NCBI RefSeq assembly: GCF_000764225.1
Contig: NZ_JQED01000017.1
Location: 186,001-250,000, forward strand
Reading direction: 5' to 3'
DNA from: Colwellia psychrerythraea
Lineage (GTDB): Bacteria; Pseudomonadota; Gammaproteobacteria; Enterobacterales; Alteromonadaceae
DNA: 64,000 nucleotides
Part shown: in pieces, positions 46,920 through 56,481 of the stretch
Layout: each line of letters begins with the position of its first letter
How positions within the stretch are numbered: position 1 is the first letter of the stretch
Position numbers and translations under genes: made by a program
The notes under the pieces: model-generated
Databases searched by the model: none
What the model was told of the DNA's origin: nothing
Seen by the model: the letters and a program-made list of their open reading frames with translations, nothing else

Positions 46920-47594
46920 CTATCCTTTATTCCTTGGTATCTCGCCTGACAAGTTATCCGATAATGATGGCGCTTGTATTACTGATTTTTTATCCGCTTT
47001 TTTATCCCATAACAGTCGAGGGTCAAAACTGTTTGCGGCGAACATGGTAAAAATTACCGTAATGGTAAAGTAATTGATAGCAGGTCCTGCGGCTACAGAA
47101 GTTACAAAGCCAAGTTCAACCACTGTTACCATTAAAGCAACAACAAAGACATCAAGCATTGACCAAGGACCTAACACTTCAAGTATATGGTAAATTTTAC
47201 TATGTTTGTCGGGCTTTAAACGGATCCCTGTATACGCTTTATAAACTAACACAAATAAACCAATGATTTTTAATAAAGGTACTATGATGCTGGCAGTAAA
47301 GATAATAACGGCAATTGGATATAAGCCATGGTCTATAAATTCACCGATGCCAGACAGAATAGTTGCCTCATCACCAATACCCAATTGATAAACAATCATT
47401 ATCGGATAAAGGTTTGCAGGTATAAAGGCTAATAAAGCAGCAAGATTCCATGCCAAAGTGTATTGTAAACTGTTACGTTTTCGTTGATAAAACTTACCAT
47501 TACAGCGACTACATTGCTGAGGTTCTGCTTTTAAACTATTAAGCTTATGGCACTTAGGGCATAACGTAAGGTTAAGTTGTTTAGCTGTTTTCAT
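46920..47594 (-). CDS. LetA/PqiA-like membrane protein, second half
   Basis: A 224-residue protein with an N-terminal zinc-ribbon (LCPKCHKLNSL...CSRCNGKFY) and four helices of the PqiA domain. E. coli LetA is one chain with two such modules; here they are separate genes. Start chosen as ATG 47594 because GAGG lies 6 bases upstream; it overlaps the preceding gene by 14 bases, implying coupled translation. It passes lipid to or from LetB. Confidence 0.85.
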   Translation of the reverse strand: MKTAKQLNLTLCPKCHKLNSLKAEPQQCSRCNGKFYQRKRNSLQYTLAWNLAALLAFIPANLYPIMIVYQLGIGDEATILSGIGEFIDHGLYPIAVIIFTASIIVPLLKIIGLFVLVYKAYTGIRLKPDKHSKIYHILEVLGPWSMLDVFVVALMVTVVELGFVTSVAAGPAINYFTITVIFTMFAANSFDPRLLWDKKADKKSVIQAPSLSDNLSGEIPRNKG

Positions 47595-48231
47595 CTTGTA
47601 CCTCAGCTTTAGCAAAAGCTTTTTCAAGCTTGTCCCAAATGTAGTCTTGGTCGAGAGCTACAGCCGACATGGTAGAACATATTAACCAAAAAATAAAAGC
47701 TAATAAGCCAAGGTTTACTGATAGCTCAGTGTCATCAATTAACTTATACATAGACACAACAATACCCAGCATAAAGACATTGAGCATGGCCCAGTTATCA
47801 AGGTGATGATAGGCACGAAAGAAGTTCAATAAGGAAGGTCTTAGCTTGTTGAATTTAAAACTGTAGGAAATATAAAGCGCACCGGCTAAACGGACAATGG
47901 GCACAGCGATAGCGAATAGAAAAACTAAACTGGCAATCATAAAAAAGCCACGATCAATTAATACTAAAATACAATCAAATAAAGACGCTTGATGAAATTG
48001 ACCTGCCAAGGTTACCCCCATAATAGGTAACATAATTGCGGGTAGCATTAACATTAAACCGGCGAGAGACCAATTAAAGCTACGCTCAATAGAATCGACT
48101 TTGCGTTCTATTAAAGTGCTGCCACAACGATTGCATTTGGCAAGTTGTCCTTGTTTTAAATGTGGTTTGTCATATAGCGCATCACATTGCTGACAAGCGA
48201 CAAATAATGAGGTGTTAATTTTGTTGTTCAT
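47581..48231 (-). CDS. LetA/PqiA-like membrane protein, first half
   Basis: A 216-residue protein with a zinc-ribbon (VACQQCDALYDK...AKCNRCGSTL) and four helices. Together with the overlapping gene downstream it matches the two modules of LetA. It is the first gene of the letA1-letA2-letB operon. The region upstream (48232-48279) is short, so the promoter probably lies near 48240-48280. Ribosome site is weak. Confidence 0.85.
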   Translation of the reverse strand: MNNKINTSLFVACQQCDALYDKPHLKQGQLAKCNRCGSTLIERKVDSIERSFNWSLAGLMLMLPAIMLPIMGVTLAGQFHQASLFDCILVLIDRGFFMIASLVFLFAIAVPIVRLAGALYISYSFKFNKLRPSLLNFFRAYHHLDNWAMLNVFMLGIVVSMYKLIDDTELSVNLGLLAFIFWLICSTMSAVALDQDYIWDKLEKAFAKAEVQDENS

Positions 48232-48279
48232 TTTGCTGTTAGTTATCCATCTACTTACATATTATTCAAAAGTACAATG

Positions 48280-48307
48280 AAAAAAAAGCAGCGATAAACG
48301 CTGCTTT
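48280..48307 (-). terminator. Terminator of the cytochrome c gene
   Basis: On the minus strand the stem AAAGCAGCG-TTTAT-CGCTGCTTT is followed by a run of eight T. It stands 35 bases after the stop of the three-heme cytochrome gene and would shield the letA operon from read-through. Confidence 0.9.
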
Positions 48308-48341
48308 ATATAAACTTATTAATGAAGCAACCAAGCCATTA

Positions 48342-49295
48342 TTATTTTAATGACGTGATGTATTGAGAAACTGCCTCGATATCAGCATCTGATAGTTTAA
48401 TCGAGATATTGCGCATAATAGCGCTGTTGTCATTACCACGACTACCATCACGGAAGCTAGCAAGTTGCTTTTTCAAGTAATCTTTACTTTGACCAGTAAG
48501 ACCAGGGAAACCTGCTTGTTTCATACCTTTACCATTTACGCCATGACAAGCAATACATGCTGTAATGCCTTTAGCTGCATCGCCGCCTAAGTATAATTTA
48601 TGGCCTGCTGCATTTGACTCACCCGTACCAGCTTGAGTGTTTTGCACTGCAAAGTATGCAGCTAAGTCATTCATATCTTCTTGAGAAAGACCTGCAACCA
48701 TACCAGCCATTACTGGGTCTTTACGGTTACCTGATTTAAAATCAGCTAATTGCTTAGCAATATAGTTAGCGCTTTGACCAGCAAGACTTGGGTATGTAGG
48801 CACTAAGCTATTGCCATCGGCACCATGACAAGCAGCACATGCTGCTGATTTATTTTGACCTGCGGCTACATTGCCTGCATAAAGTGCTGCGGCTGGTGTA
48901 GAAGTCACGATTTCTACGTTTCCTGCTGCTGGAGCACTCGCTGGTGCAGCATCAGTACTTGCGTCTGCACCTGATGATGCTGCCTGCTCATTTGCACTTG
49001 GCAAACCAGAAAAGTGAGCGGCTAAATCAGCCATATCTTCATCAGATAAGTTAGCAGCCATCGGTGCCATCATGGCATCGGTACGAGCACCAGACTTAAA
49101 ATCTTTTAGTTGTTTTATAAGATAAGCGTCATTTTGGCCGGCAATGTTAGGGAACATAGGACTTCCACTAACACCTGTAGGACCATGACAAGCGCTACAA
49201 GCACCTGCTTTTTCTTTGCCTGCGTTAGCATCTGCGGCTTGTACAGCACTTACTGAACTTAAAGCTACAAATAGCGAAAAGATAATTTTTTTCAT
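48342..49295 (-). CDS. Three-heme cytochrome c4-like protein
   Basis: A 317-residue exported cytochrome. Signal peptide ends near VQAADA. Three class I cytochrome c domains follow, each with CxxCH: ACSACHGP, ACAACHGAD and ACIACHGVNG, and each with a downstream Met-containing motif (MMAPMAANLS, VMAGMVAGLS, IMRNISIKLS). Cytochrome c4 normally has two such domains; an Ala/Ser-rich linker of about 40 residues sits between domains 1 and 2. Probably a periplasmic electron donor to terminal oxidases such as CoxB here. It lies divergent from engB, as in related genomes. Confidence 0.9.
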   Translation of the reverse strand: MKKIIFSLFVALSSVSAVQAADANAGKEKAGACSACHGPTGVSGSPMFPNIAGQNDAYLIKQLKDFKSGARTDAMMAPMAANLSDEDMADLAAHFSGLPSANEQAASSGADASTDAAPASAPAAGNVEIVTSTPAAALYAGNVAAGQNKSAACAACHGADGNSLVPTYPSLAGQSANYIAKQLADFKSGNRKDPVMAGMVAGLSQEDMNDLAAYFAVQNTQAGTGESNAAGHKLYLGGDAAKGITACIACHGVNGKGMKQAGFPGLTGQSKDYLKKQLASFRDGSRGNDNSAIMRNISIKLSDADIEAVSQYITSLK

Positions 49296-49506
49296 TGAGT
49301 TGCTCTCTGCTTGTCATTAATTACCTAGCTGTTAGAACAAAATGTTAGCTATCTAATTAAGAAATGATAAAAAAAGTATGATGGATGCCGGCATTTTACA
49401 CGAATATTAGTCCTGTGTAATAGTGGATACGTAAAAATTGAGCAAAAAAAACTATAAATTCACCGTTTTATGCATTTTTTTAATAATAAAAGTGAAAGAA
49501 AAACGC

Positions 49507-49512
49507 TATAAT
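49507..49512 (+). promoter_or_regulatory. -10 element of the engB promoter (tentative)
   Basis: TATAAT lies 28 bases before the chosen engB start. No good -35 hexamer is seen 17 bases upstream. If active it would mean that longer engB readings from 49438 are not made. Confidence 0.4.
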
Positions 49513-49539
49513 GACGAAAATTTTACACGAGTAAAGCCC

Positions 49540-50205
49540 TTGTCTTCTACAAAGATACATTTAACTAAAGCCGCCTTTACCATTAGCGCTCCAGATATTC
49601 GTCGTTTACCAGCTGATTCTGGAATTGAAGTTGCCTTTGCTGGGCGTTCTAATGCGGGTAAATCAAGCGCTTTGAATACGCTAACCAATCAACGTGGTTT
49701 GGCGCGCATTAGTAAAACTCCTGGTCGAACTCAGCTTATCAATGTCTTTGAGGTAGCAGAGAATCGACGCCTTGTCGATTTGCCCGGTTATGGTTTTGCG
49801 CAAGTGCCATTAGCAATGAAGAAAAAATGGCAAAAAGCACTGGGTGAATATTTAGAGAAACGTCAGTGTCTGAAAGGCATAGTGGTCTTGATGGATATCC
49901 GTCACCCTTTAAAAGACTTAGACATGGATTTAATACAGTGGGCTGCTGATAGTGATTTACCTGTTTTAGCTTTATTAACCAAGTGTGACAAGCTCTCGCA
50001 AGGTAAACGTAGCGCTGAAGTATTGGCCGTGAAAAAGGCATTATCAACATTAAATGCTGATATTAAAGTTCAGGCTTTTTCATCACTCAAATATACCGGC
50101 AAAGAACAAGCGGATGCCATTATTTGTGGTTGGCTTGAACAAGAAGTTCAAGACGGTGAATTACCAGAAGAAGATGATTTTGATGACTCTTTTGAAGGTG
50201 AATAA
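49540..50205 (+). CDS. engB: Ribosome biogenesis GTPase EngB (YihA)
   Basis: TRAFAC GTPase needed for large ribosomal subunit assembly. G1 [11 protein letters not shown]2 region KTPGRT, G3 DLPGYGFA, G4 TKCDK and G5 FSSLK are all present. I chose TTG at 49540 because family members begin about 12 residues before SAPDIRRLP and the longer frame crosses a TATAAT box. The acidic C-terminal tail ([12 protein letters not shown]) is unusual but lies past the last helix. A terminator follows. Confidence 0.93.
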   Translation: MSSTKIHLTKAAFTISAPDIRRLPADSGIEVAFAGRSNAGKSSALNTLTNQRGLARISKTPGRTQLINVFEVAENRRLVDLPGYGFAQVPLAMKKKWQKALGEYLEKRQCLKGIVVLMDIRHPLKDLDMDLIQWAADSDLPVLALLTKCDKLSQGKRSAEVLAVKKALSTLNADIKVQAFSSLKYTGKEQADAIICGWLEQEVQDGELPEEDDFDDSFEGE

Positions 50206-50252
50206 TATTCTGCAGAAGTAAAAGTTAAATTTGCCCATCGCACCGCTATAAC

Positions 50253-50283
50253 AGGAGAACGCATAACGCTATTCTCCTTTTTT
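50253..50283 (+). terminator. Rho-independent terminator of engB
   Basis: AGGAGAA / TTCTCCT, 7-bp stem with a 12-base loop, followed by TTTTT on the plus strand. It lies between engB and the convergent ABC exporter. Confidence 0.9.
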
Positions 50284-50303
50284 ATGTTTTCTCACTTTAG
50301 CAA

Positions 50304-52109
50304 TTAAGCCAATTTTTTAAACTGTAGTTCCACCAATCGTTGATATAATTCACATTTCTTCAACAATGATTGGTGATCGCCAGTATCTATTATCCTACCT
50401 TGTTCTAACACGGCAATCTTATTTGCATGTTGAATTGTCGAAAGTCGGTGCGCAATGATAATCGTTGTGCGGCCACGCATTAACTCTTCTAACGCTTGTT
50501 GTACGTGCTGTTCGCTTTCACTATCAAGGGCACTGGTCGCCTCATCTAGTAATAAAATATTTGGGTCTTTTAATATGGCACGTGCAATCGCAATACGTTG
50601 GCGCTGACCGCCGGATAACCGCACTCCACGTTCACCTAGAAAGCTGTTATAACCTTCAGGTAAGTTAATAATAAACTCATGAGCATGAGCTTTTTTAGCT
50701 GCTGAAATTACTTCTTCATCACTAGCATCAGGTTTGCCGTAACGAATATTATGAAAAACGTCACTACTAAAAAGGGCGGGTTGTTGTGGTACAAGGGCCA
50801 TTTGTTGGCGAAGGTCTTTTGGCTCAAGCTGTTTTATATCAATACCACCTAAGGTAATACGGCCAACTTGCGGATCATAAAAGCGTTGTAATAACTCAAA
50901 TAATGTAGTTTTACCTGCACCAGACGGGCCGACAAGCGCTAATACTTTACCTTGTTCAGCGGTTAGGTTCAGTGCTTGGGTTGCTGCCTGATCTGGTCGA
51001 GAAGGGTAATTAAAACTAACCCCTTCAAAAGCAATTTGGGCATTGAGTGCCTGAGCTGAGCTAGCATTTTCAACTGGAGGAAGAATATGACTTTTAACCT
51101 GTAATATCTCAATTAATCTTTCGGTAGCACCTGCAGCACGTTGTAGTTCCCCTAATACTTCAGAAATAGTTGCTAGTGAAGAAGCCACCAAAATAGCATA
51201 AAAAACAAAGGCCCCTAAATCACCACCGCTCATTTTACCCTGAATGACATCACTACCACCGACCCATAACATGCCAGTAATTGCACCAAAAACTATAATA
51301 ATAACGCCAGCAATTAATGTGGCACGTTGTTTTATGCGGTTTCGGCCAATTGAAAAGGACTTTTCAACTTCCTTGCTAAAAGAGAGTCTTTCATGTTGTT
51401 CGTGGGTATAACTTTGTACTGTTTTAATATGTTCAATTGCCTCACCGGCATAGCTACCAACATCAGCCATTGAGTCTTGGCTTTTACGTGATAATTTTCT
51501 GACCTTACGACCATAGAATAATATAGGTACTAAAATAAAAGGTACTGACAGCAAAACAATAAAAGTTAACTTGATATTGGTAGCAAATAGCATTACTAAA
51601 GCACCTAATAGCATGAGTGCACTACGGATAGCCATGGAGAAAGAAGAGCCAATAATGCTTTGCAGTAAAGTAGTGTCAGTGGTTATACGCGACATGATAT
51701 CGCCGCTACCATTTGTTTCAAAATAGCTGGGGTGTAAGGTGATGACATGATTAAAAACGGCCAAGCGAATATCAGCACTGACTCGCTCACCTAACCAAGA
51801 GACCAAGTAAAAACGGAAAAATGTTCCTCCAGCAATCAATACCGTAATAGCCAATATAAATTGTACGGCTTGCTGTAATTGCTCTATAGATTGTTGCGAA
51901 AAACCCTCATCGATAAGCATTCTCACCCCTTGACCCACTGAAAGCATAACACCTGCGGTAAATAGCAGTGCAATAAAAGCGGCTATCACCTGACTTTTAT
52001 AAGGGTGAATGAACTGTATTAGCTCCAACAGAATGGAGATCTTTTTATTTTTCGAACTTTCTAGTGAAGTATGCTCAGCTAGATCATTAGCAGTAGATTG
52101 ATCAGACAT
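50304..52109 (-). CDS. ABC exporter, fused membrane and ATPase domains (ABCB/MsbA type)
   Basis: A 601-residue half-transporter. Six helices in about residues 25-310, then the ATPase: Walker A GPSGAGKTTL, Q-loop, signature LSGGQRQRIAIARA, Walker B ILLLDEATSALD and H-loop IAHRLST. It works as a homodimer and may export a lipid, drug or peptide. No substrate protein is encoded beside it. About 230 bases upstream lies a putative small RNA gene in the same direction. Confidence 0.9.
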   Translation of the reverse strand: MSDQSTANDLAEHTSLESSKNKKISILLELIQFIHPYKSQVIAAFIALLFTAGVMLSVGQGVRMLIDEGFSQQSIEQLQQAVQFILAITVLIAGGTFFRFYLVSWLGERVSADIRLAVFNHVITLHPSYFETNGSGDIMSRITTDTTLLQSIIGSSFSMAIRSALMLLGALVMLFATNIKLTFIVLLSVPFILVPILFYGRKVRKLSRKSQDSMADVGSYAGEAIEHIKTVQSYTHEQHERLSFSKEVEKSFSIGRNRIKQRATLIAGVIIIVFGAITGMLWVGGSDVIQGKMSGGDLGAFVFYAILVASSLATISEVLGELQRAAGATERLIEILQVKSHILPPVENASSAQALNAQIAFEGVSFNYPSRPDQAATQALNLTAEQGKVLALVGPSGAGKTTLFELLQRFYDPQVGRITLGGIDIKQLEPKDLRQQMALVPQQPALFSSDVFHNIRYGKPDASDEEVISAAKKAHAHEFIINLPEGYNSFLGERGVRLSGGQRQRIAIARAILKDPNILLLDEATSALDSESEQHVQQALEELMRGRTTIIIAHRLSTIQHANKIAVLEQGRIIDTGDHQSLLKKCELYQRLVELQFKKLA

Positions 52110-52339
52110 AAAATCTCAGGGGTTGTTGTTCCAATAGAATTAATTGTTCGGCCATCTAAGATGGTCTACCTATTCAATTGGTATTACTAGTCATTAAGGG
52201 TATTAGTGACAAGTACATGAATTAATGATCAGTAGTTTACGCTTTACCTCCGCATTGAACTAGAAAGTTTTACTGGAATCCGATGTAAAAAATGTAACAG
52301 AAAGAAATACTGTGGCAGAGAGTTGATGTTTTCGCAGAT

Positions 52340-52449
52340 AAAAAAAAGCCGATGGTATTTTCAGAACTATTAAGTAGTTGTGAATCGCATCGGCAAAGCT
52401 TATGGGGAAGCTACAAAAAAATTATTACAATAAGTGTTCGCTTAAGAAC
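52340..52449 (-). ncRNA. Putative small RNA A (sibling of the RNA at 62917-63008)
   Basis: A unit of about 110 bases on the minus strand. From 5': hairpin GTTC-TTAAGC-GAAC, linker TTATTGTAATAATT, hairpin AGCTT-CCCCAT-AAGCT whose loop is C/U-rich, then a long hairpin closed by GCCGATG/CATCGGC (with inner AACTA/TAGTT) and a run of eight T. It resembles the second unit at 62.9 kb in order and in sequence, which supports function. It lies upstream of the ABC exporter, so a leader role is possible too. Coordinates of the 5' end are inferred from the -10 box. Confidence 0.65.
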
Positions 52450-52455
52450 AAAGTA

Positions 52456-52508
52456 ATTATAGAGTAACAACTCTACACAAGTAAAGCGATTTATAGAGTA
52501 ATTACTCT
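52456..52508 (-). promoter_or_regulatory. Promoter and operator-like palindromes of small RNA A
   Basis: A perfect -10 TATAAT (minus strand, 52456-52461) is preceded at 17 bases by TTACTT as a poor -35. The palindromes AGAGT-AACA-ACTCT (52461-52474) and AGAGTAATTACTCT (52495-52508) lie in the spacer and just upstream. The first occupies the same place as its partner before the other small RNA, as would an operator. Confidence 0.6.
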
Positions 52509-52514
52509 TTTTCT

Positions 52515-52528
52515 TTGATTTAGATCAT
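52515..52528. promoter_or_regulatory. FNR-like site
   Basis: TTGAT-TTAG-ATCAT matches nine of ten defined positions of the FNR consensus. It is about 60 bases upstream of the -10 of small RNA A, a position for activation. Confidence 0.45.
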
Positions 52529-52936
52529 TATTGAACGATTTGTTTATATATTAACCATGAATATTAATAAGACCAGCGACAGAAAATGAACTTTTAAGGC
52601 TTTGTATACTCAAGTTGCAAGGACGTAGGTAGGCTTAAGGGTAGAAAGTAATCACTTATTTTTGATAATATTTTCTCTGCTACTCATCTAATAATTAAAT
52701 CACTTTGATATTGCCAACATGGCTAGATGTATTACGTTAAGTAAGAGCCAATAAAATGTAGTTAAGCAGCTTTATACTAGCCTCTTGATTGCAAGGCATT
52801 ATTTACAATATGTGAAGATTCATGTATTTTAACAAAAAATTTACATTGGTATGGTTATTTGAAATACCAATATAAGTCATTAAAAATCATATTCAGCTCA
52901 TACGAGTCTGAAGTTAACTTTTATTAAGGAAAATAA

Positions 52937-55366
52937 ATGTTAAAAAATTACTATAATCCACTTCTTTGTTTGGCTTTCACTGTCTTAATTTCTGCTTGTG
53001 GCGGGGGGGGTGAAGACGCTGAATCAACACCAACTAAAGCTGCAGTAACAAATACCGCTCCAACAATAAGCGACTATACTAGCACATATCAAATGGTTGA
53101 AAACAATGCACTTATTATTGATAGTCTCACTGTTTATGATGCTGAAAATGATAACTTAACTTCGAGCTTTTCTGGCGATGATGCCGATCTTTTCAGTTTT
53201 AACATAGCAACAGGGAAGCTTTCGTTCAAATCTGCTCCTGATTATGAAACTCCCTCAGATAGTGATCTGGATAATAGATATAATGTAGAGCTTACTATTT
53301 CAGATAGTGAATTGACAGTCACTGCAAGTATAGAAGTTACTATTATTAATGATATTTCGATTGAAATTACATCTCCTGTTGAAAACAGTAATATAGGTGG
53401 TGGTGATACTTATAAGGTAGTTGCCAAAATTGCGGAACATGAGTCTGGTGTTGTGACAGTAGGAGTCGATGCACAGGTATCCATAAATGGTCATTCTGCC
53501 ACACCAATCGATGATTCCGGAAAATATTGGCTGCTAGAAGTTGAAAATCCTGCCAAAGCGAGCATTACCGCTGAGGTTATAATTGAAGGTATTACCTACT
53601 CAGATACCATTTCAGTACAAGGGTTACAACCATTGGTGTCAGTTAAGGAAATAGCTGTAGATAACACCAATGGTTTTATGTATCTAAATGATCAAGGTAC
53701 ACGTTTAATAGTAAAAGTGAACCTTGATGGCAGTTCATCTACGGTTATCTTTGACCCGAAGAAATATGGCTACTCTTGGGTATCTTCGATTTTACTAGAT
53801 AGCACTAATAATCGCTTGTTAGCCGTTATGGATGTGCCTAAATCAGATGGTAGTATATGGTTTGTGAAGAGCCTTGTTGCCATAGATTTAACTACTAAAG
53901 CACATTCAATTCTTTCAGGTGAGCACGTAGGTACAGGAGATTTACTAAGTAATAATTCGGGCCAAATGGCTTTGTACAATGAAGCAGTATTAATTCCTGA
54001 CTATAATAATCAATCATTAGTTGAAGTTAATTTATTAACAGGAAATAGAACAACTCTTTCCAGTGTTGCTATAGGAGCAGGGCCTCTATTGGAAATGCCA
54101 AATGGCTTGGCCGTGAATTCAGATAATAATTTAGCTTATGTTTCCTCAAATTCTGCGATGCTAGAAGTTGATCTTCTTACGGGGAATAGAATAATAATAG
54201 GTGATAATAAAACCGGTTCTGGTACAGCATTAGATTCACCAGAGAATTTATTTTTTGATGGTAAGAATAATCGTTTAATATTTTCAAATCGGGGGGAAGG
54301 TATTACGGCACTTAGTTTGACCACTAAAGAGCGCATATCATTACCAACACCTGTAGAGTCACGTTCACTTGGTTTAGGTGATAATGATAGTTTCTATACC
54401 TTCAATTACAGTGACAACTCTATTAATACAGGCGTGTTAGGGCAAGATAAATTTGAAAAAGTCATTGCGATTAAAACGGGTCAAGGCCTTCAAATCAATA
54501 ATGGTTATAGCATTGAGTTTTCGAACAAATCACAAGCATTGTTTTTTAATAGCCACGGTGTTTATAACTTTGATCTTCTAAAGCAGACGGTAAGTAATTT
54601 AACTACAGGGACTTCTGATGTTGTTAATCAAATTGGTTTAGCTTTAAATACGGATGATAATAGTTTAATTATCATTAATAATTCAGAAATTAATGAGCCA
54701 TCTTTATTGTTGGTAAGTACAGAAGGTACTAAACGAGAAGTTATAACTGAGTATAGTGTTGAAGATGAAGTTAACCTTATCAATCCAATTGATGTTGTTC
54801 TAGATGATAAAAATACTTATGCCTATATTCTCGATGCGCCAAATTATCAAAATAATGAAGCTGAAGTAAATATAATACAAGTCGAACTGGCGACAGGTAT
54901 TAAAACACTTATATCAAGCAATGCAACTCATTCAGGTGCTGCTTTCAATAAGCCGAACTCAATTTCATTTCAATCAAAGAATAAGAGCTTGCTTGTTATT
55001 CAAAACCCATCAGATGAAAAGGGTGTTGATATTATTGAGATAGATATCGCTAGCGGTGAAAGATCATTAATAGCTAATGATATTGATACTAGAGTAATGT
55101 CAGCAGTTAATGACTCTTTATTTTTGGAAGATGGAACCTTTGTCATTATGGGTTGGAGATTTATTTATAAAGTAAACTTAACGACTGGCGTGAGTAGCTT
55201 ATTGTCATCTAATGGAGTAGGAGGCGGGGTGCCTTTCAGTCAGTTATCAGCACTAAGTTATGATAGTAATAAAAATAGACTATTTGCCATTGATACTGAA
55301 TTAAAAGGAATTTTTGCTATTGATATTTCTACAGGTAATAGAAGCTTACTAGTTTCTGGAAATTAA
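52937..55366 (+). CDS. Large lipoprotein with cadherin-like and beta-propeller regions
   Basis: An 809-residue lipoprotein. The lipobox LISAC gives Cys21 as the lipidated residue, followed by GGGG encoded by an 8-G run. Residues 45-140 resemble a cadherin-like domain with the ENDxLT calcium pattern. Residues about 150-230 form a beta domain (ISIEITSPVENSNIGGGD), and residues 230-809 hold repeats such as VDNTNGFMYLNDQGTRLIVKVNLDG and DSNKNRLFAIDTELKGIFAIDISTGNRSLL typical of a six- or seven-bladed NHL/YVTN-type propeller. Probably on the outer membrane; ligand unknown. AAGGA precedes the ATG. Confidence 0.8.
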   Translation: MLKNYYNPLLCLAFTVLISACGGGGEDAESTPTKAAVTNTAPTISDYTSTYQMVENNALIIDSLTVYDAENDNLTSSFSGDDADLFSFNIATGKLSFKSAPDYETPSDSDLDNRYNVELTISDSELTVTASIEVTIINDISIEITSPVENSNIGGGDTYKVVAKIAEHESGVVTVGVDAQVSINGHSATPIDDSGKYWLLEVENPAKASITAEVIIEGITYSDTISVQGLQPLVSVKEIAVDNTNGFMYLNDQGTRLIVKVNLDGSSSTVIFDPKKYGYSWVSSILLDSTNNRLLAVMDVPKSDGSIWFVKSLVAIDLTTKAHSILSGEHVGTGDLLSNNSGQMALYNEAVLIPDYNNQSLVEVNLLTGNRTTLSSVAIGAGPLLEMPNGLAVNSDNNLAYVSSNSAMLEVDLLTGNRIIIGDNKTGSGTALDSPENLFFDGKNNRLIFSNRGEGITALSLTTKERISLPTPVESRSLGLGDNDSFYTFNYSDNSINTGVLGQDKFEKVIAIKTGQGLQINNGYSIEFSNKSQALFFNSHGVYNFDLLKQTVSNLTTGTSDVVNQIGLALNTDDNSLIIINNSEINEPSLLLVSTEGTKREVITEYSVEDEVNLINPIDVVLDDKNTYAYILDAPNYQNNEAEVNIIQVELATGIKTLISSNATHSGAAFNKPNSISFQSKNKSLLVIQNPSDEKGVDIIEIDIASGERSLIANDIDTRVMSAVNDSLFLEDGTFVIMGWRFIYKVNLTTGVSSLLSSNGVGGGVPFSQLSALSYDSNKNRLFAIDTELKGIFAIDISTGNRSLLVSGN
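53003..53010 (+). repeat. Eight-G homopolymer in a lipoprotein gene
   Basis: A run of eight G follows the lipobox codon. Loss or gain of one G would shift the frame and stop the protein early, so the gene could be phase-variable. This is a short tract and may simply encode GGG. Confidence 0.6.
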
Positions 55367-55377
55367 TTACTTGATTC

Positions 55378-55404
55378 GCCTCTACTATAAAGTAGAGGCT
55401 TTCT
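55378..55404 (+). terminator. Terminator of the lipoprotein gene
   Basis: A 9-bp stem (GCCTCTACT / AGTAGAGGC) with loop ATAA, followed by TTTCT, lies 12 bases after the lipoprotein stop. Confidence 0.85.
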
Positions 55405-55500
55405 ATGGCATACTAGATGCCTTTATCTTATTCAAAAATCATGCGTTTAACTTAGGTGTAGATTGTTTTGTTAACTTACAATTTGCCACATTGAATCTAA

Positions 55501-56256
55501 TTAATTACTAGATGTTTTAAACGGTTTGAATAATCGCGCTTTAACTGATCGCCAATGCGTTTTTGGTATTTTAGGCGCCAAAGACAATAAATGTTGGTAA
55601 TCAAGCTGTGTTGGAGTGACTTCACCGCCATGGGCAAGAATAATACTCTCAGGCTTTAAGGTGATAATTTTATGTAATGAAGCTCGATATCTATTCGGGT
55701 AAAAAATAGGGAAGGGGGGGATGAATCTATTTTTAACCTTCACTATTAAATCAGCAACATAGATCTTATTGCTAGGTAAGTGGTGTAAAGAGATATCTCT
55801 ATCTGTATGGCCTTGGGTTGCTAGTGCTTTCCATTCAGAAAAACCAGGTAATTGCTCACCATCATTAAGTTTATAATCAGCGGTTAATTGACTAGAATAC
55901 CAAAAATTGAGGCGAGGTTTCTTCATGCGCTTTGCTACCCATTTAGCTAATAGTATGTCGGTAAGGTGCATGAGACGGCCATCAATACCTGAATACCATT
56001 GTCCACTAACATTGGCAGCTGCCACTTTACAGCCCGTGAGCTTTCGTAGTTTATTGGCAGCACCGGCATGATCTGGGTGCATGTGTGTTACCACGACTAA
56101 CGATAAATCATTGAAAGGCCTTTGTAAGGTCTTAGTGATAAATAGCTTAAGCATTGAAATGTCTGAACGACAGCATCCATCAAGCAATAGCAGCTTGTTG
56201 GGGTACTCAGCGAGTAAAATTGTTTGGATGTGCCCATCTATGTGGTGTAATTTCAT
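55501..56256 (-). CDS. MBL-fold metallo-hydrolase
   Basis: A 251-residue beta-lactamase-fold hydrolase. Metal motif THMHPDHAGA (H-x-H-x-D-H) at about 58-67, QGHTDRDIS near 151 and ILAHGGEVTP near 220 supply the other ligands. Substrate is unknown; lactonase or thioesterase activity is possible. Converges with the lipoprotein gene. Confidence 0.85.
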   Translation of the reverse strand: MKLHHIDGHIQTILLAEYPNKLLLLDGCCRSDISMLKLFITKTLQRPFNDLSLVVVTHMHPDHAGAANKLRKLTGCKVAAANVSGQWYSGIDGRLMHLTDILLAKWVAKRMKKPRLNFWYSSQLTADYKLNDGEQLPGFSEWKALATQGHTDRDISLHHLPSNKIYVADLIVKVKNRFIPPFPIFYPNRYRASLHKIITLKPESIILAHGGEVTPTQLDYQHLLSLAPKIPKTHWRSVKARLFKPFKTSSN

Positions 56257-56430
56257 AATGATAGTACAGTTCAGTCATAATTTAATTATCGCTTTATACT
56301 GTAAAAGAAAAGCTATGCCTCTGCACTCTATTTACTTACTTTTAACATTATACTGACTATGGCTGGCCTTTATAGCAGTATGCTAGGCAAGTAAATTTAT
56401 CAGCAAGAGGATATTGGCTTTTGACACTGT

Positions 56431-56463
56431 ATAACCATCTACTTGCTTCCAGCGGATGGTTAT
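56431..56463. repeat. Inverted repeat downstream of the RND pump gene
   Basis: ATAACCATC / GATGGTTAT, a 9-bp stem with a 15-base loop, lies 19 bases past the RND stop on the minus strand. A terminator role is possible but no U run follows. Confidence 0.45.
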
Positions 56464-56481
56464 GCAGGATAATTAATAGCG

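Noticed and set aside
52340-52449. Spot 42 RNA because engB is near
   Set aside because: The sequence and hairpins do not match Spot 42; an ABC gene lies between it and engB. Kept only as an item to test.
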